A stretch of 64,000 nt of DNA from an uncultured Bryobacterales bacterium (GCA_937959285.1 CALGAR010000025.1:1-64000); one strand, 5' to 3'; positions 26,154 through 35,840 are shown, numbered from the stretch's first letter. Notes: generated by a model not told the origin, from the sequence alone. Translations and numbers: made by a program.

Positions 26154-28022
26154 ATGTCTGGCAGGGACATGTCTTATCTACCGATCGAAGACTACGGCAT
26201 CATTGGCGACATGCACACGGCCGCCCTCGTGGGGAAGAACGGGTCCATCGACTGGTTCTGCTACCCGCGCTTTGATTCCCCGAGCATTTTCGCGGCCCTG
26301 CTCGATGACAAAAAGGGAGGAAGCTTCTGCATCTGTCCGGCTGACACCAGTGGGGTTGTGCTGAAGCAGTTCTACTGGCCGGATACGAACGTGCTGGTCA
26401 CGCGTTTCCTCTCCGTGGACGGCGTGGGCCAAGTGGTCGATTTCATGCCCATCGTCGGGGCGGTGGAAGGAAACGAAAACCACCGGTTGATCCGCCGGGT
26501 CGAGGTGATCAAGGGCGAGATGAAGTTCCGGGTCCGCTGCCGCCCTGCATTCAACTACGCGCGCGATCCCCACACGCTGGAAATTCGCAATCACCGGGCC
26601 ATCTTCCGCTCTCGCTCCTTGAGCATGGCTTTGGAGTCCTCCGTCGCCCTCCAGCGGGACGGCGACGGGGTGGTGGCGGAGTTTGTCCTGAAGGAAGCCG
26701 AGCAGACTCCGTTTGAGCTATACGGCTTGACGAGCGGGGACGGCGACGGTCCGCTGATTGAGTTGGGCGAAATTCAGGAGCTTTTCGAAGAGACCGTGAA
26801 TTACTGGCGGCGCTGGCTCTCGCAGTCGCAGTATCGGGGCCGGTGGCGTGAAATGGTGAACCGGTCCGCCCTTGTACAAAAGCTCCTGATTTATGCCCCC
26901 ACGGGCGCCATCATCGCCGCGCCGACTACCAGTCTTCCGGAAAGCATCGGCGGTCCGCGCAACTGGGATTACCGATACACCTGGATCCGCGACTCTGCCT
27001 TCACTGTCTACAGCCTGATCCGCCTTGGTTTTACACAAGAGGCTGCGTGCTTCGTGGACTGGGTGGACAAGCGCTGCCGTGAGCTCGAGCCGGACGGCTC
27101 TCTCCAGGTGCTCTATGGCATCGACGGGCGCAAGAATCTGGAAGAGGAGATCCTCGATCTTGACGGCTACAAGGGATCGCGGCCGGTAAGAATTGGCAAT
27201 AACGCCTATAACCAGCTTCAGCTCGACATTTACGGTGAGCTGATGGACGCCGCCTACCTGAGCAATAAGTACGGCAAACAGGTCACCTATGGCGAATGGG
27301 TAAACCTGCGGCGCCTAGTTGAGTGGGTCTCGAAGAACTGGGACCGGGAGGATGAAGGCATTTGGGAAGTGCGGAGCGGGCGGCAGCACTTCGTCTACTC
27401 GAAGATGATGTGCTGGGTGTGCCTTGATCGGGCGATCCGGCTTGCCGAAAAGCGATCTCTTCCGAGCGACCGGGAACAGTGGCGGGCGACGCGCGACCGC
27501 ATTTACGAAGAGGTCCAGAAGAGAGGCTGGAGCGACGCCAGAAACGCCTTCGTGCAGGCTTATGGGAGTGATTCTCTGGATGCCTCGCTACTGATGATGC
27601 CTCTGGTGTTCTTCATTGCGCCTAGCGATCCCCGCATGCTCGCAACTCTTGATGCGATTAACCAGCCGCGCAGCAAGCGAGGGCTGGTTACGCATGGCTT
27701 GGTCTACCGGTACAACCATGAGGAGGCGCCGGACGGATTCACCAGTGGCGAGGGCACCTTTAACTGCTGCAGCTTCTGGCTGGTGGAGGCGCTGACGCGT
27801 GCGGGCCTAACCGAACCTGCTCGCTTGCAGCAGGCACGGCTGCTCTTCGAGGAAATGCTCGGCTATGCGAACCACTTAGGCCTGTACGCGGAGCAGATCG
27901 GACCGCACGGGGAAGCTCTGGGGAATTTCCCGCAAGCGCTCACGCATATGGCGCTGATCAGCGCCGCCTTTAACCTGGACCGCGCGCTTGACCGGAAGGG
28001 TTGGCCGTCCCCACCCGTCTAG
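26154..28022 (+). CDS. Glycoside hydrolase family 15 protein
   Basis: At about 620 aa it has the GH15 organisation: an N-terminal beta-sandwich beginning YLPIEDYGIIGDMHTAALVG, NGSIDWFCYPRFDSPS, and a C-terminal (alpha/alpha)6 barrel with GGPRNWDYRYTWIRDSAF and the second acidic region DGFTSGEGTFNCCSFWLVEA. GH15 enzymes are glucoamylases, or trehalases in bacteria with this N-terminal form; trehalase-like activity is a reasonable guess. No signal peptide is seen, so it is probably cytoplasmic. Either ATG 26154 or ATG 26169 could be the start; neither has a strong ribosome site. Confidence 0.92.
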   Translation: MSGRDMSYLPIEDYGIIGDMHTAALVGKNGSIDWFCYPRFDSPSIFAALLDDKKGGSFCICPADTSGVVLKQFYWPDTNVLVTRFLSVDGVGQVVDFMPIVGAVEGNENHRLIRRVEVIKGEMKFRVRCRPAFNYARDPHTLEIRNHRAIFRSRSLSMALESSVALQRDGDGVVAEFVLKEAEQTPFELYGLTSGDGDGPLIELGEIQELFEETVNYWRRWLSQSQYRGRWREMVNRSALVQKLLIYAPTGAIIAAPTTSLPESIGGPRNWDYRYTWIRDSAFTVYSLIRLGFTQEAACFVDWVDKRCRELEPDGSLQVLYGIDGRKNLEEEILDLDGYKGSRPVRIGNNAYNQLQLDIYGELMDAAYLSNKYGKQVTYGEWVNLRRLVEWVSKNWDREDEGIWEVRSGRQHFVYSKMMCWVCLDRAIRLAEKRSLPSDREQWRATRDRIYEEVQKRGWSDARNAFVQAYGSDSLDASLLMMPLVFFIAPSDPRMLATLDAINQPRSKRGLVTHGLVYRYNHEEAPDGFTSGEGTFNCCSFWLVEALTRAGLTEPARLQQARLLFEEMLGYANHLGLYAEQIGPHGEALGNFPQALTHMALISAAFNLDRALDRKGWPSPPV

Positions 28023-28075
28023 TTTCAGCTTCCGGTTGCGACGTTCCTGATATACAGTCTTGAGAGGAGACCAGC

Positions 28076-29041
28076 ATGCGACGTCGATCGTTCATCACTT
28101 CATCGGCTGCCGGCGGATTTGCGCTTGCGGCGAATGCGGCCCAGCAGGTGGCTAAAACGTCCGGGGAGATCCCGAAGCGGGTCTTTGGAAAGACTGGCGA
28201 AAAGCTCACGATCATCGGCCAGGCAAGCGGGCGCTTCCCGATGTGCGGATATGAGGATGCGAAGGCCATTACTCTGCGCGCTTACGAACTCGGCATCAAC
28301 TATTTCGACACGGCGCGGCTGTACTGGAATGGCAAGTCCGAGGAGGTGTTTGGCGAAGTCTTGAAGCCGTTCCGCAAGAACATCTTCCTCACATCCAAGT
28401 CCGCGGAGCGCAGCCGGAAGGGCGCGGAAGCGGATCTGGAGAAGTCGCTCAAGGCGCTCCGCACGGACTACCTCGACCTCTGGCAGATTCACCAGGTGAG
28501 TACGATGCAGGAGGTAGAGGAGATCTTTGCTCCAGGCGGTGCCATTGAGGCGTTTGAAGCTGCAAAGAAGGCCGGCAAGGCGCGCTTCATCGGCTTCACA
28601 GGCCATCACGACCCGGAAGTGCACCTCGCCATGCTCAAGCGGTACGACAAATACGACACGATCCTGATGCCGCTGAATCCGGCGGACCCCGCTTATCTCA
28701 GCTTCGAGAAGAACGTGCTTCCGGTAGCCGTCGAGCGCGGCATGGGGATCCAGGCAATGAAGAGCACGGCGAACTCCAGGCTCCTCCACTCCATCTCGCT
28801 GAAGGACTGCCTCAGTTACGTCCTTAGCCTTCCGATTCACTGTCTGGCTTTGGGCTGCACCACGATTGGGCAGATCGAGGACGATGTGCGAATCGCCAAA
28901 CAGTTCAAGCCGCTCGCGCCCGAACAAATGGCTCAGATTCGGACGCGTGCGGAACGATTCAAAGGGCCGGACCTCGAGAACTGGAAGCGCAACACGGAAC
29001 GGGCTTCGGCGCCGTTATACCGTGACGGCGTCATTGCCTGA
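28076..29041 (+). CDS. Exported aldo/keto reductase
   Basis: A 321-aa TIM-barrel aldo/keto reductase. The Tat-like signal is MRRRSFITSSAAGGFALAAN. Catalytic elements are visible: Asp and Tyr in YFDTARLYWNGKSEE, Lys in IFLTSKSAE and His in LDLWQIHQV, plus the late LGCTTIGQIEDDV cofactor-side motif. NAD(P)H-dependent carbonyl reduction is expected. A Tat-type signal fits an enzyme folded with its cofactor before export. Preceded by GAGAGGAGACC, a good ribosome site. Confidence 0.9.
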   Translation: MRRRSFITSSAAGGFALAANAAQQVAKTSGEIPKRVFGKTGEKLTIIGQASGRFPMCGYEDAKAITLRAYELGINYFDTARLYWNGKSEEVFGEVLKPFRKNIFLTSKSAERSRKGAEADLEKSLKALRTDYLDLWQIHQVSTMQEVEEIFAPGGAIEAFEAAKKAGKARFIGFTGHHDPEVHLAMLKRYDKYDTILMPLNPADPAYLSFEKNVLPVAVERGMGIQAMKSTANSRLLHSISLKDCLSYVLSLPIHCLALGCTTIGQIEDDVRIAKQFKPLAPEQMAQIRTRAERFKGPDLENWKRNTERASAPLYRDGVIA

Positions 29042-29056
29042 TCGAAGCGCTTGGCG

Positions 29057-29911
29057 TCAATAGAGCGGCTGCTTCTTCGGGTCAATACCAGTCTTTCCAA
29101 GGGACCGAAGAAGCGGCTCCGCTCCCGCTCCCATCAGGTTCACGTCGCTCGGTCCCTGGAAGAAGGTAAAACCCTGCTTGCGGTATTCCGCAATCAGCTC
29201 AGGACTGCCCGCCGGCCGCCCGACCGGAATGTTATTTTTCTTCGCCGCCGCGACGATTCTTGCAATGGCCTCCCGTACCTCCGGCGCATTCTGGTCGCCG
29301 CGCTTCCCGTAGGAGAAGGAGAGGTCGTTGGTGCCGATGAAGATGACGTCGATGCCCGGCGTTGAGGCGATCTCCTCGATCCTCTCCACGGCCCGCTTCT
29401 CCTCGATAATGATGATGGCCATCGCGTTGCGATCGGAAAAGTCGTAGTAGCTCTCGGGTCCGGACCAGCGGAAGCTGGCGAGTCCCGGTCCGGCGCCTCT
29501 ACGTCCGAGCGGCGGATATTTGACGGCTTGGGCAGCCTGGTGCGCGAGCTCCGGCGTCGACGTAAATGGGAAGATCACGCCCAATGCTCCGGTATCGAGC
29601 GCACGCTTTGCCGTCCAGAGTTCATTGACGGGCACACGGATGAATGGAACCGCCTTCAAGCCGCGCGTGGCCAGAATCATATCGCGTGCGGTTTCCAGGG
29701 TGATTGCCGAGTGCTCCATCTCGATCCAGAGAAAGTCGAAGCCCATATTGGCAGCCCGCGCCGCAACATCAGCGCTGGGGACGGTAATCGTTGCGCCGAT
29801 AACCGGCTGTCCCTGCGCAAGCTGCCTTTTGACGGGATTCTCCCAGCGAGGCTGTCCCTGCAGGCTCATGCCTGCAATTGTGAAAAGAGCGACGAACGTG
29901 GCGCGAAGCAT
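29057..29911 (-). CDS. Secreted HpcH/HpaI aldolase family protein
   Basis: The 284-aa product belongs to the HpcH/HpaI (class II pyruvate-dependent) aldolases: IEMEHSAITLETARDMIL carries the catalytic His, VPFIRVPVNE the substrate Arg, and IIIIEEKRAVERIEEIA and IFIGTNDLSFSYG the metal-binding Glu and Asp. Normal family members are cytoplasmic, but this one starts MLRATFVALFTIAGMSLQGQ, a signal peptide. A second, signal-less paralogue is encoded at 35885-36727. Substrate not predictable. Confidence 0.88.
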   Translation of the reverse strand: MLRATFVALFTIAGMSLQGQPRWENPVKRQLAQGQPVIGATITVPSADVAARAANMGFDFLWIEMEHSAITLETARDMILATRGLKAVPFIRVPVNELWTAKRALDTGALGVIFPFTSTPELAHQAAQAVKYPPLGRRGAGPGLASFRWSGPESYYDFSDRNAMAIIIIEEKRAVERIEEIASTPGIDVIFIGTNDLSFSYGKRGDQNAPEVREAIARIVAAAKKNNIPVGRPAGSPELIAEYRKQGFTFFQGPSDVNLMGAGAEPLLRSLGKTGIDPKKQPLY

Positions 29912-30220
29912 GCGGTCTAATATACTACCGCCGCTGTTTTGTTTCAGGCCCCTGCTTTTGAGACAAGTTGTTGCTGCTGCTTGACGAATCCGCCAAACAG
30001 TGTTACTCGATCTTCGTGACGATTCGCTCCCGATAGATAAAAGCGCAAGTATTACTTACTGTACTCTTGTATTTGAGCTTACTCCTTCGATTGGACTTGC
30101 TAAATCGAGGAGTCTTACGTGAGTCCAAAGTGCGCTTTGGATGGGCAAAGTGTGAAGTAACCCGGCAACCGGTACCGGGCACGGAACGGAGCCGCCACCA
30201 GCGCCAAGGCGAAGCCGACG
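29912..30220. other. Gene-poor interval with decayed gene start
   Basis: No intact gene. The stretch 30061-30103 resembles 30641-30683 without gaps (about 32 of 43 positions by eye). In the second copy that sequence begins a signal peptide, so this copy may be the remains of a duplicated gene start. Its reading frame (TTG 30067 onward) soon becomes charged and unconvincing. Confidence 0.4.
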
Positions 30221-30622
30221 ATGCCAATGATGGTGATGCCGGATCCCAGTGCTGTAAAGGTCATCAGCGCAGAGGAACTGCGGCAGGCATTGAGCCGGCC
30301 CGGAACCGTGCTGATCGACACCCGGGAGTGGGACAGTTTTGAGGAGGCGCATATTGCCGGAGCGATCATCATGCCGCTCAGCGAGATCGAGTCGCGGGCA
30401 CGCCACGAGTTACCGCCAGGCCACACCGTCTACGTGTACTGTCATCTTGATCTGTCGAAGATAGGCGTAAAGCAACCGCCTGCAAAGCCCCACATGAGTC
30501 TCTGTAACATTACGTCGGCGGTGCCGGGCTCGGTGGGATTTCACAAGGCGCTGTATATTCCGTACGATCTGGCTACGCTGGCAGCGCAAGGCATACCGGT
30601 AACAGGCACGCTACATAACTAG
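30221..30622 (+). CDS. Rhodanese-like domain protein
   Basis: A 133-aa protein with the rhodanese fold pattern: VKVISAEELRQALSRPGTVL, IDTREWDSFEEAHIAGAIIM and VYVYCHLDLSK, where the Cys after VYVY is at the sulfurtransferase active site. The middle region is shorter on conserved helices than usual, and the end GFHKALYIPYDLATLAAQGI matches the family C-terminus. In relatives this domain often follows a membrane domain; here a stop lies just upstream, so it may be a truncated derivative. Start uncertain because several Met codons cluster at the N-terminus. Confidence 0.6.
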   Translation: MPMMVMPDPSAVKVISAEELRQALSRPGTVLIDTREWDSFEEAHIAGAIIMPLSEIESRARHELPPGHTVYVYCHLDLSKIGVKQPPAKPHMSLCNITSAVPGSVGFHKALYIPYDLATLAAQGIPVTGTLHN

Positions 30623-30726
30623 AGCAGAGTTCCTGCGAACGTACTTATATATTTGGGATCACTCCCTCGATTGGTGGCGCTAAGCGTCCTGTTCCTTCCG
30701 GTCTCGTTTGCGCAAACCAATCCGCC

Positions 30727-31134
30727 ATGCGACCGCAGTATAGCGGGCTCTATGGCAGAGGCATATTTTCTCTGAAACATGGCGACGAAAATCGTGCATC
30801 CGGTTATCCGGAGGAAGCGGTTGCTGCAAGAGTGACCGGGCTGGTGGTGGCCGATGTCTGCGTCGCGGCAGGTTCCGACAAAGCGACTGTGCTTCGCGTG
30901 CTCACCGCACCGAACGCTGTAATTGCTGAAGCCGTGCGGAGCGCAATTTCTCAGTGGAGATTCAGACTGTACTGGCGGGCGAGCGACCCCGAGAAGCCGC
31001 ATGCATTTGCCAGTAAGGTGGTCTACTATTTCGTCGAGCGAGACGGGCAATTCCTCGTATTAAACCCGGACGACGAGTTTTACGTAGGTTCGGAGTTCGC
31101 TTTGAAGCAGCAAAGCGCGAAGTTCAGGGAATAA
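30727..31134 (+). CDS. TonB C-terminal-domain-like protein, probably frameshifted at the 5' end
   Basis: The 135-aa frame contains YPEEAVAARVTGLVVADVCV and then VRSAISQWRFRLYWR, the pattern of a TonB C-terminal (energy transducer) domain. In a different frame just upstream, TTG 30653 opens a convincing signal peptide (MGSLPRLVALSVLFLPVSFA) that runs to a stop near 30770. The natural gene was probably signal peptide plus TonB-like domain, now separated by a frameshift near 30730-30770. If the annotated frame is used alone, its start is not supported by a ribosome site. Confidence 0.5.
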   Translation: MRPQYSGLYGRGIFSLKHGDENRASGYPEEAVAARVTGLVVADVCVAAGSDKATVLRVLTAPNAVIAEAVRSAISQWRFRLYWRASDPEKPHAFASKVVYYFVERDGQFLVLNPDDEFYVGSEFALKQQSAKFRE

Positions 31135-31205
31135 CCGGGATTCAGTCATGAATGGTTGTGCTGCATTCCAAGTGCTCTTGCGTGCAACTCGAGTAGCGAG
31201 GATAA

Positions 31206-33333
31206 ATGCTACGAACTGCGAAGATTCTATGGCATCAGCCGAGATTCTCAATCCCGGCGATACTGATGCTTGCTGCGGGAATTGTTTTGTCCACGGTGTG
31301 CTACGCCGTGCTCGAGGCGGCCGTATTCAATGCGATTCCGTACGAGTCACCCACGCACCTTGTTCAAATTATGAAGAAATCACCCGAGATGGGTGACGCT
31401 TATTGGACTCGTGCGTTTTCTCCGGATGTCGATGCGGTTGGCAGATCGCTGACGGTGGACGGCAACAGTTACGCGGTCATTGGAGTGGCTCCCCCACAAT
31501 TGAAGCGCCCGGTCAGTGTCGCGGATGTGTGGATTGCCGACGAGACTCCGGCGGAAGATCCGTCAACGTCGACGGCTGGCGACAAGCTAATCGCTGACAG
31601 GCTGCGCCCGGGATGTTCTCTGCGAGATGCCGAACGGGAATGGAGCCAGATTGAGCCGGCGCCTAACACAGGCTTCAGCCGCTCGCGCGCGGAGCGGTTC
31701 TTTGCACTTTCTCTGGTGGATCAGATTGTTGGTCCGGCGGCACGAATCCTCAACCTGCTGCTGGCCGCGTGTCTGCTGATTCAACTGCTCGCGTGCCTGA
31801 ACGTTGGACACCTCCTGCTTGCGCGCCGGATGAGCAAGTGCGGGATCTTGGCGTGCAAATGGCGCTTGGATGCAGCGCGAGGCGGCTTTGCTGGGACCGT
31901 CCTGGTTGAGGCCATGACTGTGGCGGTCGGCATCGCGCTGCCGCTGGTTATGCTCTCGTTGCCTGCGGCCGGGGCTGTAACCACGGCAGCCATCCGTTCC
32001 GAAACTCATCCGGTGCTCAGCATTCCAGTGCTTGCTTTCAGCATTGGGGCCGGGCTTGCATCGAGCGTCGTATGCGCCGTTGTGGTAGCGCTGATGCTCG
32101 TCCGGATAGAGATCACGGCACTGATTCGGGAGAGTTGGCGTTTTAGCGACCTGACTCTGCGTGCTTCCCGGCTGCAGGACGTTCTGGTTGTGGTGGAACT
32201 GGCGGCAGCTGTTGTGATCATGGCCGGGTTCGGGTTGCTTGCGAAGGCGCTGTATCAGCTCTCCTCGGTCAGCCTGGGTTTTCGGCCGGAAGGATTGTCC
32301 TGTGCGGTCTTCTCCGGCGGCCCCATGGCCTTCCCCATGTCGGCGCACAGCCTCGAACAGGTTATCGATCGACTTGCGCGCCTTCCTGGAGTCGAATCAG
32401 TGGCAATCACCAGCACCCCGATACTGACGGGGGCATCGATGAAGTCGCGATTTGATGTCCTCAGTGACGGTGGAGAGTGGATGCCGATGCCGCCGGTCCC
32501 GGTGCAGGCGGTCAGCGGGGGCTACTTCCGGACCATGGGCATTGCAGTTGAGGGCCGGAGCTTCGACAAACGGGACGTTCGCGGCGGGCCTTGCGTGACA
32601 GTGGTGAACCGGTCCTTTGCCAAGCTGGCCTGGGGATCCACGGACGCGCTTGGGAAAAGGATTGATATCGGGGACCCGGGCCGGCGAGTTCCGTGTGAAG
32701 TGATCGGTGTTGCTGCAGATGCGCGCGATGTGTCGATCACTGTGCCGCCCGAGCCGGCTGTGTTCTTCTCCCATCTCCAGCGGCGTGGCTCGGCTTTTGC
32801 GACGGTTCTGATCCGGGCGGCGTCAGGCTCCGAGCGAGGAGAAAATCCGTGCTGAGGTCGCAGCGACGGATCCGAGCTGGCGCTGGGAGTTTTCGACAAA
32901 CATTGACGCTCTCGTAGCGACGGCGATTCGGCCCGCCTCGACACGCGCGCGCCTCAACGGAGGCTTGGCCGCGGTCGCTCTGCTTCTGGCTGTGGGCGGC
33001 GTTTACGTTGCAGTCACCTTCAGCCTGAGCCAGGGCGCCAGGGACCTCGGAGTGCGACTGGCGCTGGGCGCCGGCGCAGCGCAACTGATCGCTTTTATCT
33101 ACGGCCGGTATGCCAGGCTAGCGGCAACAGGGGTATTGGCAGGTGCAGCTGCGGCGGTCTGGTTGAGCGGCATTCTAAACGCGGGCTTGTCCGTAGTGGA
33201 GGTCGGCAGATTCGACCCGCTGGTCTTTACTGCCGTGCTGGCCTTTTGCTTCGTGGTTGTCCTGGCGGCGATCCTCCCTCCAGCCCGCCGCGCTTTAAGA
33301 ATCGATTCCGCATCGCTTCTGCGTACCGAGTAA
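31206..33333 (+). pseudogene. ADOP/MacB-type ABC transporter permease, frameshifted and shortened
   Basis: Two frames join into one FtsX/MacB-like permease of the acidobacterial duplicated-orphaned type. The first (31206-32855) has AVLEAAVFNAIPYESPTHLV, GRSLTVDGNSYAVIGVAPPQ, several helices and the GKRIDIGDPGR block. It stops at TGA 32853 just after VLIRAASGSER. In the +1 frame the sequence continues EEKIRAEVAATDPSW, then LAAVALLLAVGGVYVAVTFS and GARDLGVRLALGAGA to PARRALRIDSASLLRTE at 33333. A single-base change near 32833-32840 would restore it. Near the N-terminus about 100 residues of the first periplasmic domain also seem missing, which suggests older decay. No ATPase gene is adjacent, as usual for ADOPs. 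Confidence 0.75.
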
Positions 33334-33459
33334 CCGGGAAGATCATTCCAAGGGAAGGGAAGCCGTGCCCGCCCGATGAGGCCTTGAGGACGCATCCTTA
33401 AAAATGACGCCGTGCTAAAGATTCAGCAGCAAGCGTCACATGTTGAGGAGGTGTCGTCT

Positions 33460-34509
33460 TTGGGCCCGCAACTTCTTGTTCTGGTGACCCTTGTCGTCAC
33501 CCTCGCCTGCAGCGACAAGACGCCCGGGGGTACTCCGGAAACGGTCAGCGCAGGCGGGGGTGTCAGCGGCCGCCGGCAGACTCTCTTACGAAATTTAGAT
33601 ACGCCCTGGAGCATTGCGTTCCTCCCGGACGGCCGCATGCTGTTCACGGAACGCGCAGGGCGTGTGAGCATGGTCGAAAACGGCAGCCGCCGTACGATCG
33701 GAACCATCGACGTTGTCCAGCAAGGAGAGGCCGGTCTGCTCGGAATCGCTGTCGATCCGGATTTCGATAAGAATCGCTACATCTACCTCTACTACACTCA
33801 TCCGGCCGGGAACCGGGTTGCGCGGTTTGTGATGACGGAGCAGGGTTCGCTGGCAAACGAAACAGTCCTCATCGATCAGATTCCAAACGCAATCTTCCAT
33901 AATGGAGGCCGAATACGTTTCGGTCCGGACGGCAGGCTCTACATCACTACGGGCGACGCACAGAAACCGGAGCTCGCTCAGGACACCCGTTCCCTTGCCG
34001 GTAAGATTCTGCGGATTGAGAAGGATGGCGTGATACCGCGCGACAATCCCTTCCGGAATGCGGTCTGGGCCTACGGGCTGAGGAACCCGCAGGGAATCGA
34101 CTGGCATCCGGTCACCGGGTCGATGTACGCTTCCGACCACGGGCCTAACCGGATGGATGAGGTTGTTGTGATTGAGCGCGGCGGCAACTACGGTTGGCCA
34201 AAAACCTGTGATCAGACTGGGGACTGGATACCGGCAGTTCGCTGCTATGAAGACTTTACGCTCGCGCCCTGCGGCATCGCATTCCATGGAAATCAGCTCT
34301 TTATCGCTGCATTAAGGGGCGCGCAAGTTCGCCAGCTCTCCCTCCCCGGCGACAAGCTGACACAGGAGAGCGTTTTTCTGACGGATCTTGGGCGGATCCG
34401 TGATGTCGTCGTCCACGATGGCTGGCTCTATGTTGCGACTTCCAACCTGGACGGGCGCGGTCGTGTGGCCAGCGGTGACGACCAGATTGTCCGAATCCGG
34501 CTGGATTAG
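33460..34509 (+). CDS. PQQ-dependent sugar dehydrogenase (lipoprotein)
   Basis: A beta-propeller of the soluble aldose/sorbosone dehydrogenase family (GdhB-like): LLRNLDTPWSIAFLPDGRML, GEAGLLGIAVDPDF, IFHNGGRIRFGPDGRLYITT, WAYGLRNPQGIDWHPVTG and SDHGPNRMDEVVVIERGGNY. It oxidises aldoses in the periplasm using pyrroloquinoline quinone. TTG 33460 is preferred: GAGGAGGTG lies about 7 nt upstream and it yields a lipoprotein signal ending LVVTLAC. An upstream in-frame GTG at 33412 is possible. It converges with the M14 peptidase gene with a 4-nt overlap. Confidence 0.9.
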   Translation: MGPQLLVLVTLVVTLACSDKTPGGTPETVSAGGGVSGRRQTLLRNLDTPWSIAFLPDGRMLFTERAGRVSMVENGSRRTIGTIDVVQQGEAGLLGIAVDPDFDKNRYIYLYYTHPAGNRVARFVMTEQGSLANETVLIDQIPNAIFHNGGRIRFGPDGRLYITTGDAQKPELAQDTRSLAGKILRIEKDGVIPRDNPFRNAVWAYGLRNPQGIDWHPVTGSMYASDHGPNRMDEVVVIERGGNYGWPKTCDQTGDWIPAVRCYEDFTLAPCGIAFHGNQLFIAALRGAQVRQLSLPGDKLTQESVFLTDLGRIRDVVVHDGWLYVATSNLDGRGRVASGDDQIVRIRLD

Positions 34510-35735
34510 GGCGCCGCTTGTAAGGTACGGGCGATGGCCAGCGCGAGTTGGCGCCCGAACTCGAGCCGGTCCGGGATATTGGGCAGCTTGCCGGATTTTC
34601 TGCCCTTCGCGATCCTCTGTTCCATGAGGAAGGCGGGAATCTGAAAATCGCGGTGCAACCCCTGCACCACGGTCATCCGGCCCTTCATACCCTCGGTTGT
34701 CGTCGCGCCGCTGTAGAAGAGCGGGCGGCTCGGATCGAAGGATGTCGTCTCGACGAGCTGCTGAAAGAAACGTTCCGCCAGGCGCTGTATCTCTGGCCGC
34801 TTCTCCCCGCCGGGTGGGCCTTCGAGGTATTCGGAAGTCTCCGTATTGTGCAGCGAAAGGAAGAGATCGATCCGGTTTCCCGCTTTCAGCCACTCGGCAA
34901 TCGCCTTGTGCTGGGCCGCGATCTCCGGCATCAGGCGCGGGTCGATGGCATCCCAGTTCCGGTTCAAGTCGTATCCATTTGCGTTAAAGCGGACGCCGCC
35001 GCGCGCCACTCCATCCGGATCGCAAAAGGGGTGGATCTTCCAGATAAAGCGCTTTCGAAGGTCTTCCATCTCAGGGGAGAGAAGCGCCCGGACAAGCCCT
35101 TCGCCCACCCATGAGGAGCCGGATTCCCAGCTATGCTGCCGGAACATCAGCCACACGACTTTCCTGTGTCCACCCGCCTGATTGCTGGTTATCGTCCAGA
35201 GGTAGAGATCCCTGCCGCCGACGCTTTTGCCGATCACCGTTTCCCGCACGTCCCGGTGCTTCAGAATGCTCCGCCTCAGAGAAGCCAGATGCTCGTTCGT
35301 GTAGGGCGGAGTGTGTGCGATGCGGAAGCGCGAAGACGCAGGCTTGATGCGCAATCTGAGCTTGGGTTCTTCGCGGTCATACTCGACGTTCGAAACATGA
35401 ACCCATGATTTGCCGTCGTAGCTGATAAGAGGCGGCGTCTCTCCTGTAATGGCGCCGTTGTTCGGCCGGAGATTGTACTCGCCTTTAAGGTCGACGATAT
35501 CGAACGTCAACTCGTCAAGCGGCGCTTCCCGGACTTCAAAGTAATACCAGGATCCCTGCCGGTTTCTGCGGTTCTGATCGGACTCGCCTTTCACAGCGAT
35601 GCGGAAGTGATGCTCGGATACCTTCTCCACGCGTCCGATGGAACCACCTTCGAAATCGGCATGAATTTTCACAGCGTAGGACAAATGGGGTCCGAGGGTG
35701 GCGAGGAGCAAAGCAGACGGCAGCAGCAGACGCAT
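34506..35735 (-). CDS. Secreted M14 family zinc carboxypeptidase
   Basis: The 409-aa protein has a signal peptide (MRLLLPSALLLATLGPHLSY), an N-terminal beta domain of the cytosolic-carboxypeptidase type (about 25-140) and an M14 catalytic domain. Zinc-site elements are RQHSWESG (HxxE-like) and the later His in SLHNTETSEYLEG; substrate-binding residues lie in GVRFNANGYDLNRNWD. The Glu near the end (PAFLMEQRI) is a candidate catalytic residue. It is likely periplasmic, trimming peptides or amino-acid-modified polymers. Confidence 0.9.
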   Translation of the reverse strand: MRLLLPSALLLATLGPHLSYAVKIHADFEGGSIGRVEKVSEHHFRIAVKGESDQNRRNRQGSWYYFEVREAPLDELTFDIVDLKGEYNLRPNNGAITGETPPLISYDGKSWVHVSNVEYDREEPKLRLRIKPASSRFRIAHTPPYTNEHLASLRRSILKHRDVRETVIGKSVGGRDLYLWTITSNQAGGHRKVVWLMFRQHSWESGSSWVGEGLVRALLSPEMEDLRKRFIWKIHPFCDPDGVARGGVRFNANGYDLNRNWDAIDPRLMPEIAAQHKAIAEWLKAGNRIDLFLSLHNTETSEYLEGPPGGEKRPEIQRLAERFFQQLVETTSFDPSRPLFYSGATTTEGMKGRMTVVQGLHRDFQIPAFLMEQRIAKGRKSGKLPNIPDRLEFGRQLALAIARTLQAAP

Positions 35736-35808
35736 TCGATCAATTCTAACGAAGCTTGGGACTGGAAACGGCGCGCGGAAGGGTTCGAGTGTTTAGGGCA
35801 GGGAACTG

Positions 35809-35840
35809 CCACCCCGGCCGAGGAAGCCAGGCCGGGGTGG
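35809..35840 (-). terminator. GC-rich hairpin downstream of the aldolase gene
   Basis: CCACCCCGGCC (35809-35819) and GGCCGGGGTGG (35830-35840) form a perfect 11-bp stem with a 10-nt loop, about 45 nt after the aldolase stop and before the M14 gene on the minus strand. No T-tract. Confidence 0.5.

Noticed and set aside
30115..30240. Membrane-like open frame on the minus strand opposite the rhodanese upstream region
   Set aside because: Antisense hydrophobicity of a short stretch without any family motif or start signal; treated as a shadow frame.
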